Source: Hymenobacter rubidus (GTDB lineage: Bacteria; Bacteroidota; Bacteroidia; Cytophagales; Hymenobacteraceae). Taken from it: 64,000 bases of DNA. Where the stretch lies: contig NZ_JAERQF010000005.1 in NCBI RefSeq assembly GCF_016734815.1, positions 144,980 through 208,979 of the forward strand. Reading direction: 5' to 3'. The translations under genes and the position numbers were made by a program. Of the stretch, positions 1-8,096 are shown piece by piece; within the stretch, counting starts at the first letter, position 1; each line of letters opens with the position of its first letter. The notes below the pieces were generated by a model. It searched no databases and was not told where the DNA came from. It saw only the letters and a program-made list of their open reading frames with translations.

Positions 1-112
1 GGAACGCATTCGGCCGGGTTGCGCTTACGCATAGCTCCCTAGCCACTCGGCGGGCGAAATAGGCCCCTGAGACGCCAAAATAGCCCCTATAGCGTTTAAA
101 GCGACTTTACCC

Positions 113-143
113 TTGCATTTAAACGGGGTGAGATGTAGCTTTG
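113..143 (+). promoter_or_regulatory. Bacteroidota-type promoter
   Basis: TTG at 113-115 and a perfect TAnnTTTG box (TAGCTTTG) at 136-143, 20 nt apart, match the known Bacteroidota -33/-7 arrangement. Transcription should start near 148-150, about 22-25 nt before the ATG at 172. Confidence 0.6.
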
Positions 144-171
144 TCTTCCGTCGGTATTCCTTTATTCGTTT

Positions 172-819
172 ATGAAGCATCTATTTGTCCTCCTTACGCT
201 GCTCCTCTCCTGGGGTGGCGCAAATGCCCAAACAGAGAAGTCAATCCCCGTTACCAAGCTCCCCGGGGAAGAAAACCTAAGCCTCCGCGAACGCGCCGAG
301 CGTGATTTTCTGATGCCGGTGCGTCGTAAGAAAATTGTGACGGAGGCGCCCAAAGTAGTCGCCGACGACAACACGGCTGCTCCCGAAACAGATGCCACCG
401 CTCACTACTCCGAGGCTGTTGAGGAGGTTGCCATTCCGGCCCGTACCGCCCGCAGCTACGAAGTGCGGCACTCCGAAGCCGTGGCCGCCCGCCGCGCCGC
501 CGCCCGCCGCGAAGAAGCCCGCGCCGAGGCCAGAGCCGAAGCCCGCGCCGAGGCCCGGGCCGAAGCCCGTCGTGCTGCCCGGCATTCCTCGCGCAGCCAC
601 AGCAGCAAGTCGAAGTCGCACAAGGCCGCCTCGCACAGCAGCACCAAGTCGAAATCAAGTAAATCGAAAACGAAGAGCAAGTCGTCTTCGCATTCAAGCA
701 AAAGCAAGGCGAAGAGCAGCCACAGCAGCGCCAAGAAAAGCAGCACTTCGCACAAAGCCACGAAGAAAAAAAGCACGCCTTCAAAGGCGAAGAGCAAAAG
801 CAAAAAGCACCGCCGCTAG
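172..819 (+). CDS. Exported Lys/Ser/Ala-rich histone-H1-like protein
   Basis: 215 residues. Residues 1-20 form a clear Sec signal peptide ending ANAQ. Residues 20-105 are mixed and acidic. From about residue 105 the chain is low complexity: an Arg/Ala/Glu block with repeated EARA units (about 113-132), then some 80 residues of SK, KS and SH repeats ending KKHRR. The tail resembles histone H1-like bacterial tails and is strongly basic. Function is unknown; binding of polyanions such as DNA, polyphosphate or acidic polysaccharide in the envelope is inference from composition only. A consensus promoter lies just upstream and a strong hairpin terminator just downstream, so it is probably monocistronic. 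Confidence 0.8.
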   Translation: MKHLFVLLTLLLSWGGANAQTEKSIPVTKLPGEENLSLRERAERDFLMPVRRKKIVTEAPKVVADDNTAAPETDATAHYSEAVEEVAIPARTARSYEVRHSEAVAARRAAARREEARAEARAEARAEARAEARRAARHSSRSHSSKSKSHKAASHSSTKSKSSKSKTKSKSSSHSSKSKAKSSHSSAKKSSTSHKATKKKSTPSKAKSKSKKHRR

Positions 820-840
820 GCCGCTAGCCCAATCCGCTTA

Positions 841-885
841 AAAAGAGAAGCGCCCGACACCATGGTGTCGGGCGCTTCTCTTTTT
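841..885 (+). terminator. Strong intrinsic terminator
   Basis: Perfect inverted repeat, about 22 nt per arm, centred on CCATGG and followed by five T. It ends the transcript of the histone-like gene; the mirror-image A run would also let it work on the minus strand. Confidence 0.85.
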
Positions 886-921
886 AAGTCGTCAAGCAAA
901 CGTAAAGGGATAGTAAAAAGG

Positions 922-1015
922 TGGTCATGCTGAGCTTGTCGAAGCATCTCTACTGAAGTAGTAAATCAGATTACTTGCGCGGGAGAGATGCTTCGGCTGC
1001 GCTCAGCAGGACGTT
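922..1015. repeat. Dispersed palindromic repeat, family R1
   Basis: Two imperfect inverted arms, left containing TCATGCTGAGC...GAAGCATCTC and right containing GAGATGCTTCGGC...GCTCAGCA, separated by about 30 nt. The same arms recur near 22.9, 24.4, 33.1, 35.3, 38.1 and 48.1 kb, always between genes. Confidence 0.85.
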
Positions 1016-1115
1016 CGAGCGAATAAAATTACTTCTGCACGAGTACTTAAGCGGATTGGGCTAGCGAAATGCGCTGCCGGGGCAGCATGGTATTAGCTAC
1101 TCAGTTGCCGTGCGC

Positions 1116-2666
1116 CTACCGTTGGTTGCGGATAATGAGGTTGTTGAACGTGGCGGTAGCCCCCTCAGCGCCTTGGGCGATGAGGGCCACGCGCACGCCC
1201 CGGTCCCAGGGCGGCAGGTAGGTGCCGTTGAGGGTGAAGCTTTCGGTGGGCAGGGGCTGCCAGGTAGTGCCGTCGGTGCTGTAGGCGAAGCGGTAACGCT
1301 GGCCGCCCCACACTTCGAGGCGAAGCGTGAGGGTATCGCAGGGCTCAACGAAGGCCTGCGCCAGGGTTTGCTGCTTGCCGCTCCGCACGTGCCAGATTTG
1401 CAGCTGGCCATTGCCGGCCATCAGGGCCAGGGCATTGTAGGGGTCGCCCACGGCGGCCAGCCCGGCAAAGGTGTCGACCGGTAGGTTGGCGAAGTCGATG
1501 GTGGTGGCGGCTTTGTAAGTGGCGGCGTGGGTGCGGCGGGCAATGATGGTGCCCAGGCGCGAGGAACCGGCCGCGAGGTGCAGCTGGCCGTGGCGCACGG
1601 CAGCCGCTGGCTTCGATGCGGTGATGGGCCACTGCCACTCCAGGCCCAGGGCTTCCCCTGCAAACTCTTCGGCGATGTTGAAGCGGGCCATATCGACCAG
1701 GGCGGGGGCCTGTGGGCTGCGGTTCACAAACTCGGGCCATTCCTGCTCGTTCCAGGTAAACTCGCTCAGCAGGCCCTGCCGGCCCACAAACTCGTGGCTT
1801 TCGGCCGCATAGGCGTGGTGGAGCAGGAACCAGCGGCCGTCCATTTCGGTCACGGTGCCGTGGCCGGGGCACTTCCACACGTCGTTGCGGTCGAGGATGG
1901 GGTTTTGCTCGTGCTTCTGCCAGGGGCCGAGCAGGCTGCGGGAGCGGGCCACGCCGGTGGCGTAGTTGCAGCCCTTGCCGCAGCAGGAGTTGCCGGCGTA
2001 GAACATGTAGAACCAGCCGCCGCGCCGCACCAGGGCCGAGCCTTCCACCAGCGGGCCTTCCCAGCGCACGTCGTTGGTGAACAGCTCGGTGGCTTCGCCG
2101 ATGAGGGCGGTGCGCTCGTCGTTCAGGCGCTGGGCCCAGATGGGCGTTTCCTGGTGGCAGGAGTTGCCGTCTTCTTTCCAAATAAGGTAGAGGTCGCCGT
2201 GCTCATCGGGCATCGCAAAGCCGTCGATGGAGCCAGCTTCCTGGCCCACCAGCGGGCCATGGTCGCGGTAGGGGCCGGCCGGGTGGTCGGCGCTGGCTAC
2301 GGCCACGCACAGCATGCCGCCCTTTTTGCTGCGGGCCGTGTAGTATAGGTAGGTGCGGCCGTTTTCGTAGTGGAATTCGGGCGCCCAGAAGTTGGAGCTG
2401 GCCCAGTCGGGCAGCTTTTCTGGGAAGACGTGGCCAACCAAGTCCCAGTCGAGCAAATTCTTCGAGGAGAAGATGGGAAACACGGCGCCCCATTCGGCCG
2501 AAGTGGCGCTGGCCCAATAAGTGTCGCCAATTTTGGTGACGGTGGGGTCGGGGAAGTCGCCGGGCAGCACTACGTGGTCGTAGGAAGTGCGGGCGGGAGC
2601 CGTTTCGGGCGAAAAGCCGAGGGCGGGGGAGGCCAAAGGGGCCGTCAGTTCTAGTTCGATGGACAC
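1116..2666 (-). CDS. Glycoside hydrolase family 43 protein
   Basis: 516 residues from a GTG at 2666. Family 43 enzymes are inverting arabinosidases/xylosidases with a five-bladed propeller. The three acidic catalytic positions are visible: Asp40 in FPDP (base), Asp148 in GSIDGF (modulator) and Glu203 in RWEGP (acid). Residues about 25-310 are the propeller; about 320-516 form a concanavalin-like beta-sandwich of the GH43 C2/DUF1349 type. The frame stays open to an ATG at 2864, but that extension is not family-like and gives no convincing signal peptide, so I prefer the GTG; if correct the enzyme would be cytoplasmic. Substrate (arabinan, xylan or a side chain) cannot be fixed from sequence. 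Confidence 0.85.
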   Translation of the reverse strand: MSIELELTAPLASPALGFSPETAPARTSYDHVVLPGDFPDPTVTKIGDTYWASATSAEWGAVFPIFSSKNLLDWDLVGHVFPEKLPDWASSNFWAPEFHYENGRTYLYYTARSKKGGMLCVAVASADHPAGPYRDHGPLVGQEAGSIDGFAMPDEHGDLYLIWKEDGNSCHQETPIWAQRLNDERTALIGEATELFTNDVRWEGPLVEGSALVRRGGWFYMFYAGNSCCGKGCNYATGVARSRSLLGPWQKHEQNPILDRNDVWKCPGHGTVTEMDGRWFLLHHAYAAESHEFVGRQGLLSEFTWNEQEWPEFVNRSPQAPALVDMARFNIAEEFAGEALGLEWQWPITASKPAAAVRHGQLHLAAGSSRLGTIIARRTHAATYKAATTIDFANLPVDTFAGLAAVGDPYNALALMAGNGQLQIWHVRSGKQQTLAQAFVEPCDTLTLRLEVWGGQRYRFAYSTDGTTWQPLPTESFTLNGTYLPPWDRGVRVALIAQGAEGATATFNNLIIRNQR

Positions 2667-3317
2667 GGTGGGAGGGTACAAAGAGGATAGAAAGAAAAGC
2701 CAGCCCGTAGGCAAAGGGCTTTCCAGATTAGAAAGATAGCAGTTTAAAATAATTAGTCGCGCAAAACTGTGATTTTTATGGGCGAACTGCCGGCAGGAAT
2801 CGGCAAACAAATAGTTGCAGCCGACGAATGGTTTGCGGGTAAATACGCACCTTTTGCTTTGCAAATAGCCCGTATTGCGGCTGAATCGGGATAGCTAGGC
2901 TTTAAAACCCCGCACAATCTACGTATGCAGATTTTGGGCCAACCTGCCCATCGGTGTTCCGCGAGGATAATAGAAAATTTAATTATACTAAGAAATTGTG
3001 CTATGAGTAATTGTCGATAAGGGCGCTGTGTAAAGGGTGGTATTTAGTGTAATGACTGTTTTTATAGGATAATGGGGTGCATCTGAAGGGGTGAGCCCAA
3101 CTAATCAGTAGCTTTATCACAAAATGGGTTGCAAACAGGACGCAGTGAGCTTTGTATAGTGTCGCTGAAAGGATTTTGGCTTAATCGGGATGCGTTTTAT
3201 CGCCTCCCGGCATAAACGTGGACGGGCCGGTAGGACTTATGAGGAAGCAAGGTGATGCTGCAAGGCCTTCTCAATGGAGGGCTCATGCAGAAGCTGCTTC
3301 AGTGCTGGGAGTAGCTT

Positions 3318-3365
3318 AGAGCGGTTTCGGAGTCGGTGTACCCTAGCGCGAACTGTGTCGTTCGC
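3318..3365. repeat. Dispersed repeat, family R4
   Basis: AGAGCGGTTTCGGAGTCGG followed by TGTACCCTAGCGCGAA; a close relative lies at 28058-28105. Ends are approximate. Confidence 0.55.
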
Positions 3366-3404
3366 GTCCCCACACCAGTTCCTTCGACAAGATGGCGCGT
3401 TAAC

Positions 3405-3465
3405 CGACGACCGGTCGGACGCCTACGCCGTCGGACCGGCAAGCGAGACCCTTTCGAAACAGCTT
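3405..3465. repeat. Dispersed repeat, family R2
   Basis: Contains ACCGGTCGGACGCCTACG then CCGTCGGACCGGCAAGCGAG and ends with CGAAACAGCTTC. The same unit occurs inverted at 6479-6543, and a diverged copy at about 6545-6612. Confidence 0.75.
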
Positions 3466-3546
3466 CATTGGTGGCGATACAAATACTTGCAATTCAATTA
3501 ATTAGCTTCTCAGTAAGTTGCTGTTTTTCTGGATAGAATGGGCTGG

Positions 3547-3966
3547 CTAGAGCATTGCCAGCTGCGCCATAACGGCGGGCAGCGTAGTGAGGCCCCAGTG
3601 CTCCACCAGCCGGCCCTCTTGCAAGCGGAAAATATCGATGACCTCAATAACGACGGGCTTTTGAGTGGGGGCGAGGCCCAGCAACTCGCCGGTGTGGATG
3701 CCTGTAATGGCTTTGCGGGTGGTCACCTTATCGGCTTCGGCTACCTGGTCGTAGATTTCTACGTGCAAGCCGGAGAAGGCGGGGTGCAGGATGTGGAGGA
3801 AAAAATAAAACATGCCGTCGCGGCCGGCGTCCATGCCCGCAGGGGCGGTACGGTTGATGAAGTTGGGGGCCAGCAGTGCGTTTAAAGCAGTGGCGTTGCC
3901 TTGGGCGATGCCCTCGTGGTTGTAGCGGCGGATGATGGCCTTGTTTTCTTCGGATTGGGTGCTCAT
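3547..3966 (-). CDS. SnoaL-like / ester cyclase family protein
   Basis: 139 residues. The pattern N-terminal helix NKAIIRRYNHE, then LLAPNFINR, GRDGMFYFF, a conserved histidine in LHVEIYDQVAEADKVTTR, and a final EVIDIFRLQEGRLVEHWG is that of SnoaL-like proteins of the NTF2 fold (alpha+beta barrel, often dimeric). Family members include polyketide cyclases but most bacterial ones have no assigned substrate, so no reaction is claimed. Length is normal for the family. It lies 121 bp downstream of, and on the same strand as, an AraC regulator, which may control it. Confidence 0.8.
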   Translation of the reverse strand: MSTQSEENKAIIRRYNHEGIAQGNATALNALLAPNFINRTAPAGMDAGRDGMFYFFLHILHPAFSGLHVEIYDQVAEADKVTTRKAITGIHTGELLGLAPTQKPVVIEVIDIFRLQEGRLVEHWGLTTLPAVMAQLAML

Positions 3967-4087
3967 GGCAGCAGCTTGTTGGAAGTGAAAAAGAATGCTG
4001 CAAAATTGGGCGGGGGCCGAAGGGGTGGGTTAGCGCGTTTCGGTCAAAAGCTGTGGTTGGGCGGTCAACTTGGATGCGGGCCTTTCC

Positions 4088-4957
4088 TCACCCCGCTACC
4101 AGCTTCTGCTGCCTGAACTCCCGGGGCGACACGCCGAAAGCCTTTTTGAAGGCTTCGGAGAAGCCGGAGTGGCTTTCGTAGCCCACTTGCTGGTACACGT
4201 CGCTGGGCGGCTGGTGCTGATGGTGCAGCAGGGCGGCGGCGCGCTGCATGCGCTGGTGCAACAGCCATTTTTGGGGCGGCTGGCCGTAGAGGCCGGCAAA
4301 CTTGCGTTGGAACGTGGACACGCTCATGTGGCAGAGAAAGGCCAGCTCCTCCACGGTGATGGGCTGGCCGATGTGCGTTTCCACCACCTGGCGCAGCGTA
4401 AGCTCGGGCGGGCGGGTGCGCGGGTGGAGCAGGAAGCTGCGCAGGCCGGTGGGGTTGGTGTGCAGCAGGTAAAGCAGCAGCTCTTCCAGCTTGAGCTGCC
4501 GGATTTCGGGACCCGGGGGCGTGGGCGCTTGCAGCAGCAAGCGCAGCGATTCGATGTAGTTGCGGATAAAAGCATCCTTGCCGAAAGTGACCAGCGGTGC
4601 GCCAGGGGCTGCGCCCGGCCGGTGCAGCCGGGCGGCGTGGCGCACGTGAAAATCTTCCAGCACCTGGTTGCTGAAGTAGAGCAGGATGCTCCGGAACTGC
4701 CCCTGGTCAGACAAAAGCTCGCTCGTGAGGCAATGGCCGGCGGCCAGCAGCAGAATTTCATCCTGGTAAACCGTGACGGTATCGGCGGCCTGGATGATGG
4801 TCTTGCGGCCGTCGATGAGCAGGTTGAGCATGTTCCAGTTCAGCACAAGCTTGTTCTTGACGGTGGGCTGCCGCGAAACGTAGCTGCGGATGAGAATGTC
4901 GGCAGGGGCGGGGCTGCCCGCCGGTAGCAGGTCGTGGGGAATGTTGTAAACGGTCAT
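4088..4957 (-). CDS. AraC family transcriptional regulator
   Basis: 289 residues. The N-terminal 180 residues are a cupin-like sensory region of the type found in exsA-like regulators (ADTVTVYQDEILLLAAGH; SILLYFSNQVLEDF). Residues about 190-289 carry the two helix-turn-helix motifs of AraC proteins: helix 1 around ITVEELAFLCHMSVSTFQRKF and helix 2 around VYQQVGYESHSGFSEAFKKAFG, ending SPREFRQQ. Acts as a DNA-binding regulator in the cytoplasm; ligand unknown. The SnoaL-like gene follows on the same strand and is the likeliest target. The upstream 4958-5194 gap has no clear consensus promoter. Confidence 0.9.
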   Translation of the reverse strand: MTVYNIPHDLLPAGSPAPADILIRSYVSRQPTVKNKLVLNWNMLNLLIDGRKTIIQAADTVTVYQDEILLLAAGHCLTSELLSDQGQFRSILLYFSNQVLEDFHVRHAARLHRPGAAPGAPLVTFGKDAFIRNYIESLRLLLQAPTPPGPEIRQLKLEELLLYLLHTNPTGLRSFLLHPRTRPPELTLRQVVETHIGQPITVEELAFLCHMSVSTFQRKFAGLYGQPPQKWLLHQRMQRAAALLHHQHQPPSDVYQQVGYESHSGFSEAFKKAFGVSPREFRQQKLVAG

Positions 4958-5194
4958 GCGCAGGGTTAATGCAAATAGCTGCCCCGCAGCCGCATCGTTG
5001 CCAGACCGGCCCAGCCAGAAGGGCCGCGGGCAATTGGAGCCGGCGATGCGGCCGGGAATAAATTGCGCGGGCGGGGGAAATGAACGGGTCTGCTGCCAGC
5101 GGGGCGCGGGCAGTTTTTATTAGCGGCAGGTGAACGCGCAGGAGCCGCTAGCCGTAAGAAGAGAATATTTTACAATCATCTGTTTTCTAGTGTA

Positions 5195-5875
5195 ATGGAA
5201 TCTTCCGAATCTACTCCCGGCATCGCCGGAAAGGCCAACGACCTGATGGACCAAATTACGACCACTGCCACTGATAAGGCTAACGACCTGCTCGACCAAG
5301 TGCCCGACTCTGTGAAACAGGCGAGCAACAAGGCCGTGGGCGCGTTCAAGAGCCTCAGCACCACGCAAAAAGCCGTGGGCGGGGCGCTGCTGGCGGCGGG
5401 CCTGGCCTACCTCGTAGCCCCCAAGAAAAAAGGCAAGGCCAAGCGCACGGCCGCGGCGCTCGACCAATTGCTGCTCTTCGTGAACGACCGCATCAAAGGC
5501 TACAAGCGTGCCGTGGACGAAACCAAGAACGGCGACCTGCGCGCTTATTACCAGCAGCTGGTGGGCCAGAGCCAGCAGTTTGCCGAGGAGCTGAACCGCT
5601 ACCTGACCCGCGAAGGCGGCGAACGTGAAACGGGCACCACCCTCAAAGGCAAGCTCTACCGCAAGCTGATGGATGCCCAGGCCGCCGTGACGGGCCGCGA
5701 CGAAAAGGCCATTCTGGCCGCCAACCTCTACGGCGAGCGGTGGGCCCTCAAAGCCTACAAGAAAGCCCTGCGCCGCGCTGCCCTCAAGGGCGACATCCGC
5801 GAGGCCGTGCGCAGCCAGTTTGCGCAGTCGAAGCGGACGTATAAGAAGCTCAAAGTGTTGGTAGCAAATCAATAA
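5195..5875 (+). CDS. DUF2383 / PA2169-like four-helix protein with membrane segment
   Basis: 226 residues. Residues 1-65 are a repetitive amphipathic region with two similar units (KANDLMDQITTTATD / KANDLLDQVPDSVKQ). Residues 68-83 (AVGGALLAAGLAYLVA) form one short hydrophobic segment, followed by a basic stretch KKKGKAKR. Residues 90-226 match the ferritin-like PA2169/DUF2383 domain: LLLFVNDRIKGYKRAVDE, then long helices with NLYGERWALKAYKKAL and LRRAALKGDIREAVRSQ. Family members are stress-associated and of unknown activity. The basic residues after the hydrophobic segment suggest the helical domain is cytoplasmic. A strong terminator follows. Confidence 0.8.
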   Translation: MESSESTPGIAGKANDLMDQITTTATDKANDLLDQVPDSVKQASNKAVGAFKSLSTTQKAVGGALLAAGLAYLVAPKKKGKAKRTAAALDQLLLFVNDRIKGYKRAVDETKNGDLRAYYQQLVGQSQQFAEELNRYLTREGGERETGTTLKGKLYRKLMDAQAAVTGRDEKAILAANLYGERWALKAYKKALRRAALKGDIREAVRSQFAQSKRTYKKLKVLVANQ

Positions 5876-5888
5876 TGGTACCTTTTAG

Positions 5889-5947
5889 CGCAAAATGCCT
5901 CGTTGGGCCGGTCCTTTGGAAGGAGCGGCCCAACAAGGCATTTTGCG
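5889..5947. terminator. Bidirectional terminator between convergent genes
   Basis: Inverted repeat with arms CGCAAAATGCCTCGTTGGGCCG and CGGCCCAACAAGGCATTTTGCG around a short loop. It lies between two converging genes and could stop both transcripts, although T runs are short. Confidence 0.75.
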
Positions 5948-5966
5948 TAGCGGGCGAGGGGCTGAT

Positions 5967-6446
5967 TCAGGCCTCCTGTGGCATTGGGGCTTGGGTTTGG
6001 GTAGCATCCAGCAAGCGGCGGTGGTAGTTGATTTGCCCCAGGTGGTAGGTGAGGTGGGTAGCAAGGTGCATCAGCATGTACGCCACGGAAGTGGGGCTCT
6101 CGAACACCACAACGGGGTATTCGGCGGCGAGCTGCTCGTCGGCCAGTTGTGCCAGCGCCGCTTCTACCACGCGGCGGGTCGTGGCGATGCCCGCAAGCAG
6201 TTCGGGCCGGGGAACGTACCGGTCGGAAAACTCCCGGTCACGGTGGCGGATGTACCCGCTGTTGCCCAGCTCCGCGCCGATGTAGGTGTTGAGGTTGCCG
6301 AGCAGATGCAGGCAGAGGTTGCCGCCCGAGTTGCTGATGCCCGGCTCGATGCGCCAGAGGGCGTTTTCGTTCGGGTAAGCCTCGATTTCCTGGCTCAGCT
6401 TATTCAGGTCGCGGTCGAAGAGGTTCTTTAAGATGGCTGCTAGCAT
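5967..6446 (-). CDS. DinB-like (DUF1572) protein
   Basis: 159 residues from ATG 6446. The pattern LKNLFDRDLNKLSQEIEAY, then NLCLHLLGNLNTYIGAELG, and near the end MLMHLATHLTYHLGQINYHRR is that of DinB-like four-helix-bundle proteins; the histidines in HLLGN, HLATHL and YHLGQINYHR would form the metal site. Function in Bacteroidota is unassigned; relatives include thiol transferases and damage-inducible proteins. The reading frame is open upstream to 6545, but that extension is translated from repeat R2 and ATG 6446 gives the normal family length, so the extension is rejected. Confidence 0.85.
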   Translation of the reverse strand: MLAAILKNLFDRDLNKLSQEIEAYPNENALWRIEPGISNSGGNLCLHLLGNLNTYIGAELGNSGYIRHRDREFSDRYVPRPELLAGIATTRRVVEAALAQLADEQLAAEYPVVVFESPTSVAYMLMHLATHLTYHLGQINYHRRLLDATQTQAPMPQEA

Positions 6447-6478
6447 GATGAAAGGTAAAACAAAAGTCCGGTCATGTA

Positions 6479-6612
6479 GAAGCTGTTTCGGCAGGGGCTC
6501 GCTTGCCGGTCCGACGGCGTAGGCGTCCGACCGGTCGTCGGTCACCGGCCGTTGGCGCCTCGTTCGGGCGGCAACCGGTCAGACGCCTACGCCGTCGGAC
6601 CGAGCGGAACCC
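6479..6612. repeat. Two copies of repeat family R2, one inverted
   Basis: 6479-6543 is the reverse complement of the 3405-3465 unit (GAAGCTGTTTCGGCAGG...GTCCGACGGCGTAGGCGTCC). About 6545-6612 holds a second, diverged unit in the opposite direction (GGTCAGACGCCTACGCCGTC). Together they form a large imperfect palindrome. Nothing else was seen in the 6447-6870 gap apart from the hairpin at 6636. Confidence 0.75.
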
Positions 6613-6635
6613 ACTGCCTAAACAACTTCGTAAGC

Positions 6636-6677
6636 AAACCCGGTCGTGCTGCGACAAGCTCAGCATGACCGGGTTTT
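6636..6677 (+). terminator. Hairpin with T run, partial R1-like
   Basis: Arms AAACCCGGTCGTGCTG and CAGCATGACCGGGTTTTT. The right arm, with AGCTCAGCATGAC, is a shortened member of repeat family R1. It lies in the spacer between two minus-strand genes (azoR end 6871, dinB start 6446). Confidence 0.55.
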
Positions 6678-6870
6678 TGCTCCTTTTCGCGAACGTTTTA
6701 CATGCTATGGAGTGCACCAGCTCCGCAGCATGTTTCGTCCATGCGAAGCGAATATGGCATTAGCCAGTGGGGCGCGGGAACAGCTTTGAATAAGCACGGC
6801 CAGTCGTCTGATTACCGGGGTGAGGGCAACTTACTGAAACCAATGACTGGTATAAAGCTCAGCGCGTGCG

Positions 6871-7467
6871 CTATATGGCCACGCTGTCGATGCCTTTTTG
6901 CAGCGCCGCATCCTGGAGTTCGGGTATTTTAACGCCTTCGGCCCGGGCCACGGTCACGTCGGTCAGGCCCAGGAAGCCCAGCATCCAGCGCAGATAGGGC
7001 GTGGCAAAATCGTAAGGCTGCATGGGGCCCTCGGAATAAATGCCGCCGCTGGCCACCGCCAGGTACACCTTCTTGCCTTTTAGCAGGCCCTCGGGGCCGG
7101 TGGGGGTGTAGCGGAACGTGATGCCGGCCCGCGTGAGGTGGTCGAGCCACGACTTCAGTGCTGAGGGAATGCTGAAATTGTAGAACGGCACCCCAATGAC
7201 GACGGCATCGGCTGCCATGACCTGGGCAATGGCTTCGTCGGAATGGCGCACGGCTTCCTGCTGCTCCGGGGAGCGGCCTTCGGCAGGCGTGAAGTAGGCT
7301 TGCAGGTGAACTTCTTCGAGGTGGGGAAACGGCTGGGTCGCCACGTTGCGCACCACAACGCTGCTGCCGGGCTGCGCGGCCAGCAGCTTGTCGATGATGC
7401 CCTGACCGAGGCGGGTGCTGAACGATTCGGCCCCGCGGGCGCTGGAAATGATTTGCAGAATCTGCAT
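6871..7467 (-). CDS. azoR: FMN-dependent NADH-azoreductase
   Basis: 198 residues from ATG 7467; the open frame upstream of this is not family-like. AzoR is a flavodoxin-fold homodimeric FMN oxidoreductase that reduces azo dyes and quinones with NADH. Seen here: N-terminal beta strand and FMN-phosphate loop (QILQIISSARGAESFSTRLG), the diagnostic PFYNFSIPSALKSWLDH around residues 95-111, and an ASGGIYSEGP loop. Length is normal (about 200). It is transcribed divergently from an HxlR regulator across a 240-bp gap with palindromic sites, a usual arrangement for redox- or quinone-sensing HxlR proteins. The true physiological substrate is likely a quinone or electrophile. Confidence 0.92.
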   Translation of the reverse strand: MQILQIISSARGAESFSTRLGQGIIDKLLAAQPGSSVVVRNVATQPFPHLEEVHLQAYFTPAEGRSPEQQEAVRHSDEAIAQVMAADAVVIGVPFYNFSIPSALKSWLDHLTRAGITFRYTPTGPEGLLKGKKVYLAVASGGIYSEGPMQPYDFATPYLRWMLGFLGLTDVTVARAEGVKIPELQDAALQKGIDSVAI

Positions 7468-7574
7468 AAACAAAAGGGGTAAATGAGGTGATGAACTGCG
7501 GGCTCGTCCTCCCTGGCCCACTGGCCACCGAATGACTGCCCGCCCACTGATGCACCAAGCTGTTGTTTGGTACT

Positions 7575-7667
7575 CAGGTTACCTCAAGTAATCAGTCTGC
7601 CCTTTGTTTGTACCTTGCCGCCACTTCAGATTACGCGGTGGTAGCCTGATTACCCGCCGGTAATCAG
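7575..7667. promoter_or_regulatory. Candidate HxlR operator sites
   Basis: Perfect inverted repeat CTGATTACC-CGCC-GGTAATCAG at 7646-7667, 40 nt before the hxlR ATG. A second, imperfect pair (CAGGTTAC ... GTAATCAG) lies at 7575-7595 and a single half site CAGATTAC at 7627-7634. Repeated use of the GTAATCAG half site in a divergent promoter region suggests binding by the HxlR protein encoded next door. Binding is inferred. Confidence 0.65.
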
Positions 7668-7706
7668 TGCAAATGGCCCCTTCGTACCCTTCCGCTGCTG
7701 CCTGCC

Positions 7707-8096
7707 ATGACCGACCACGATAACCTTTCCCAATGCGCCCTCACGATGCAGGGCTTGCGCAACGCCCTGTCGGTGGTCAATGGCAAGTGGAAGCTCCAAA
7801 TCATTGTGGCGCTTCAGTCGGGTACCCGGCATTTTCGCGGGTTGGAGCGGAGCGTGCCGGGTATTTCCACCAAAGTGCTGGCCAAGGAGCTGAAGGATTT
7901 GGAAGCCCATCAGTTCATCGCCCGCACGGTTCACCCCGGCCCGCCCGTGGTGGTCGACTACCATGTTTTGCCCTACGCCCGCTCGCTCGCCCCCGTGATT
8001 GAGGTCTTAAAAGCCTGGGGCATCCAGCACCAGCAGCGCCTAGAAGCGGGCAATACGGAGCCGGTTTTAACGGCGCAGGGACCTGAGCCGGGCTAG
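7707..8096 (+). CDS. HxlR family winged-helix regulator
   Basis: 129 residues. The HxlR signature is complete: a cysteine near the start (Cys10, in LSQCALTM), then the core NGKWKLQIIVALQSGTRHF with the recognition helix region PGISTKVLAKELKDLEAH and wing residues RTVHPGPPVVVDYHVLP, then ARSLAPVIEVLKAWG. Many HxlR/QsrR/YodB proteins sense quinones or electrophiles through this N-terminal cysteine and repress a divergent azoreductase or quinone reductase. That matches the neighbour azoR and the palindromes between them. Redox sensing here is inference. Confidence 0.9.
   Translation: MTDHDNLSQCALTMQGLRNALSVVNGKWKLQIIVALQSGTRHFRGLERSVPGISTKVLAKELKDLEAHQFIARTVHPGPPVVVDYHVLPYARSLAPVIEVLKAWGIQHQQRLEAGNTEPVLTAQGPEPG

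Larger units (their letters stand above)
2667..3546. other. Long AT-richer intergenic region
   Basis: No convincing gene. About 2900-3200 is clearly more AT-rich than the surroundings, with no open frame of note. 3318-3465 holds two repeat-family members listed separately. Short open frames around 3274-3536 run across those repeats and are not credible genes. A near-consensus -7 box (GAGCTTTG, about 3147-3154) has no gene behind it. Confidence 0.6.

Noticed and set aside
2667..2864. ATG-started extension of the GH43 protein
   Set aside because: 66 extra residues without a proper signal peptide or similarity; kept only as an alternative.
3274..3536. Short plus-strand open frames
   Set aside because: They run through repeats R4 and R2 and lack coding character.
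6447..6545. N-terminal extension of the DinB-like protein
   Set aside because: Its codons come from repeat R2 and it has no family similarity; ATG 6446 gives the normal N-terminus.
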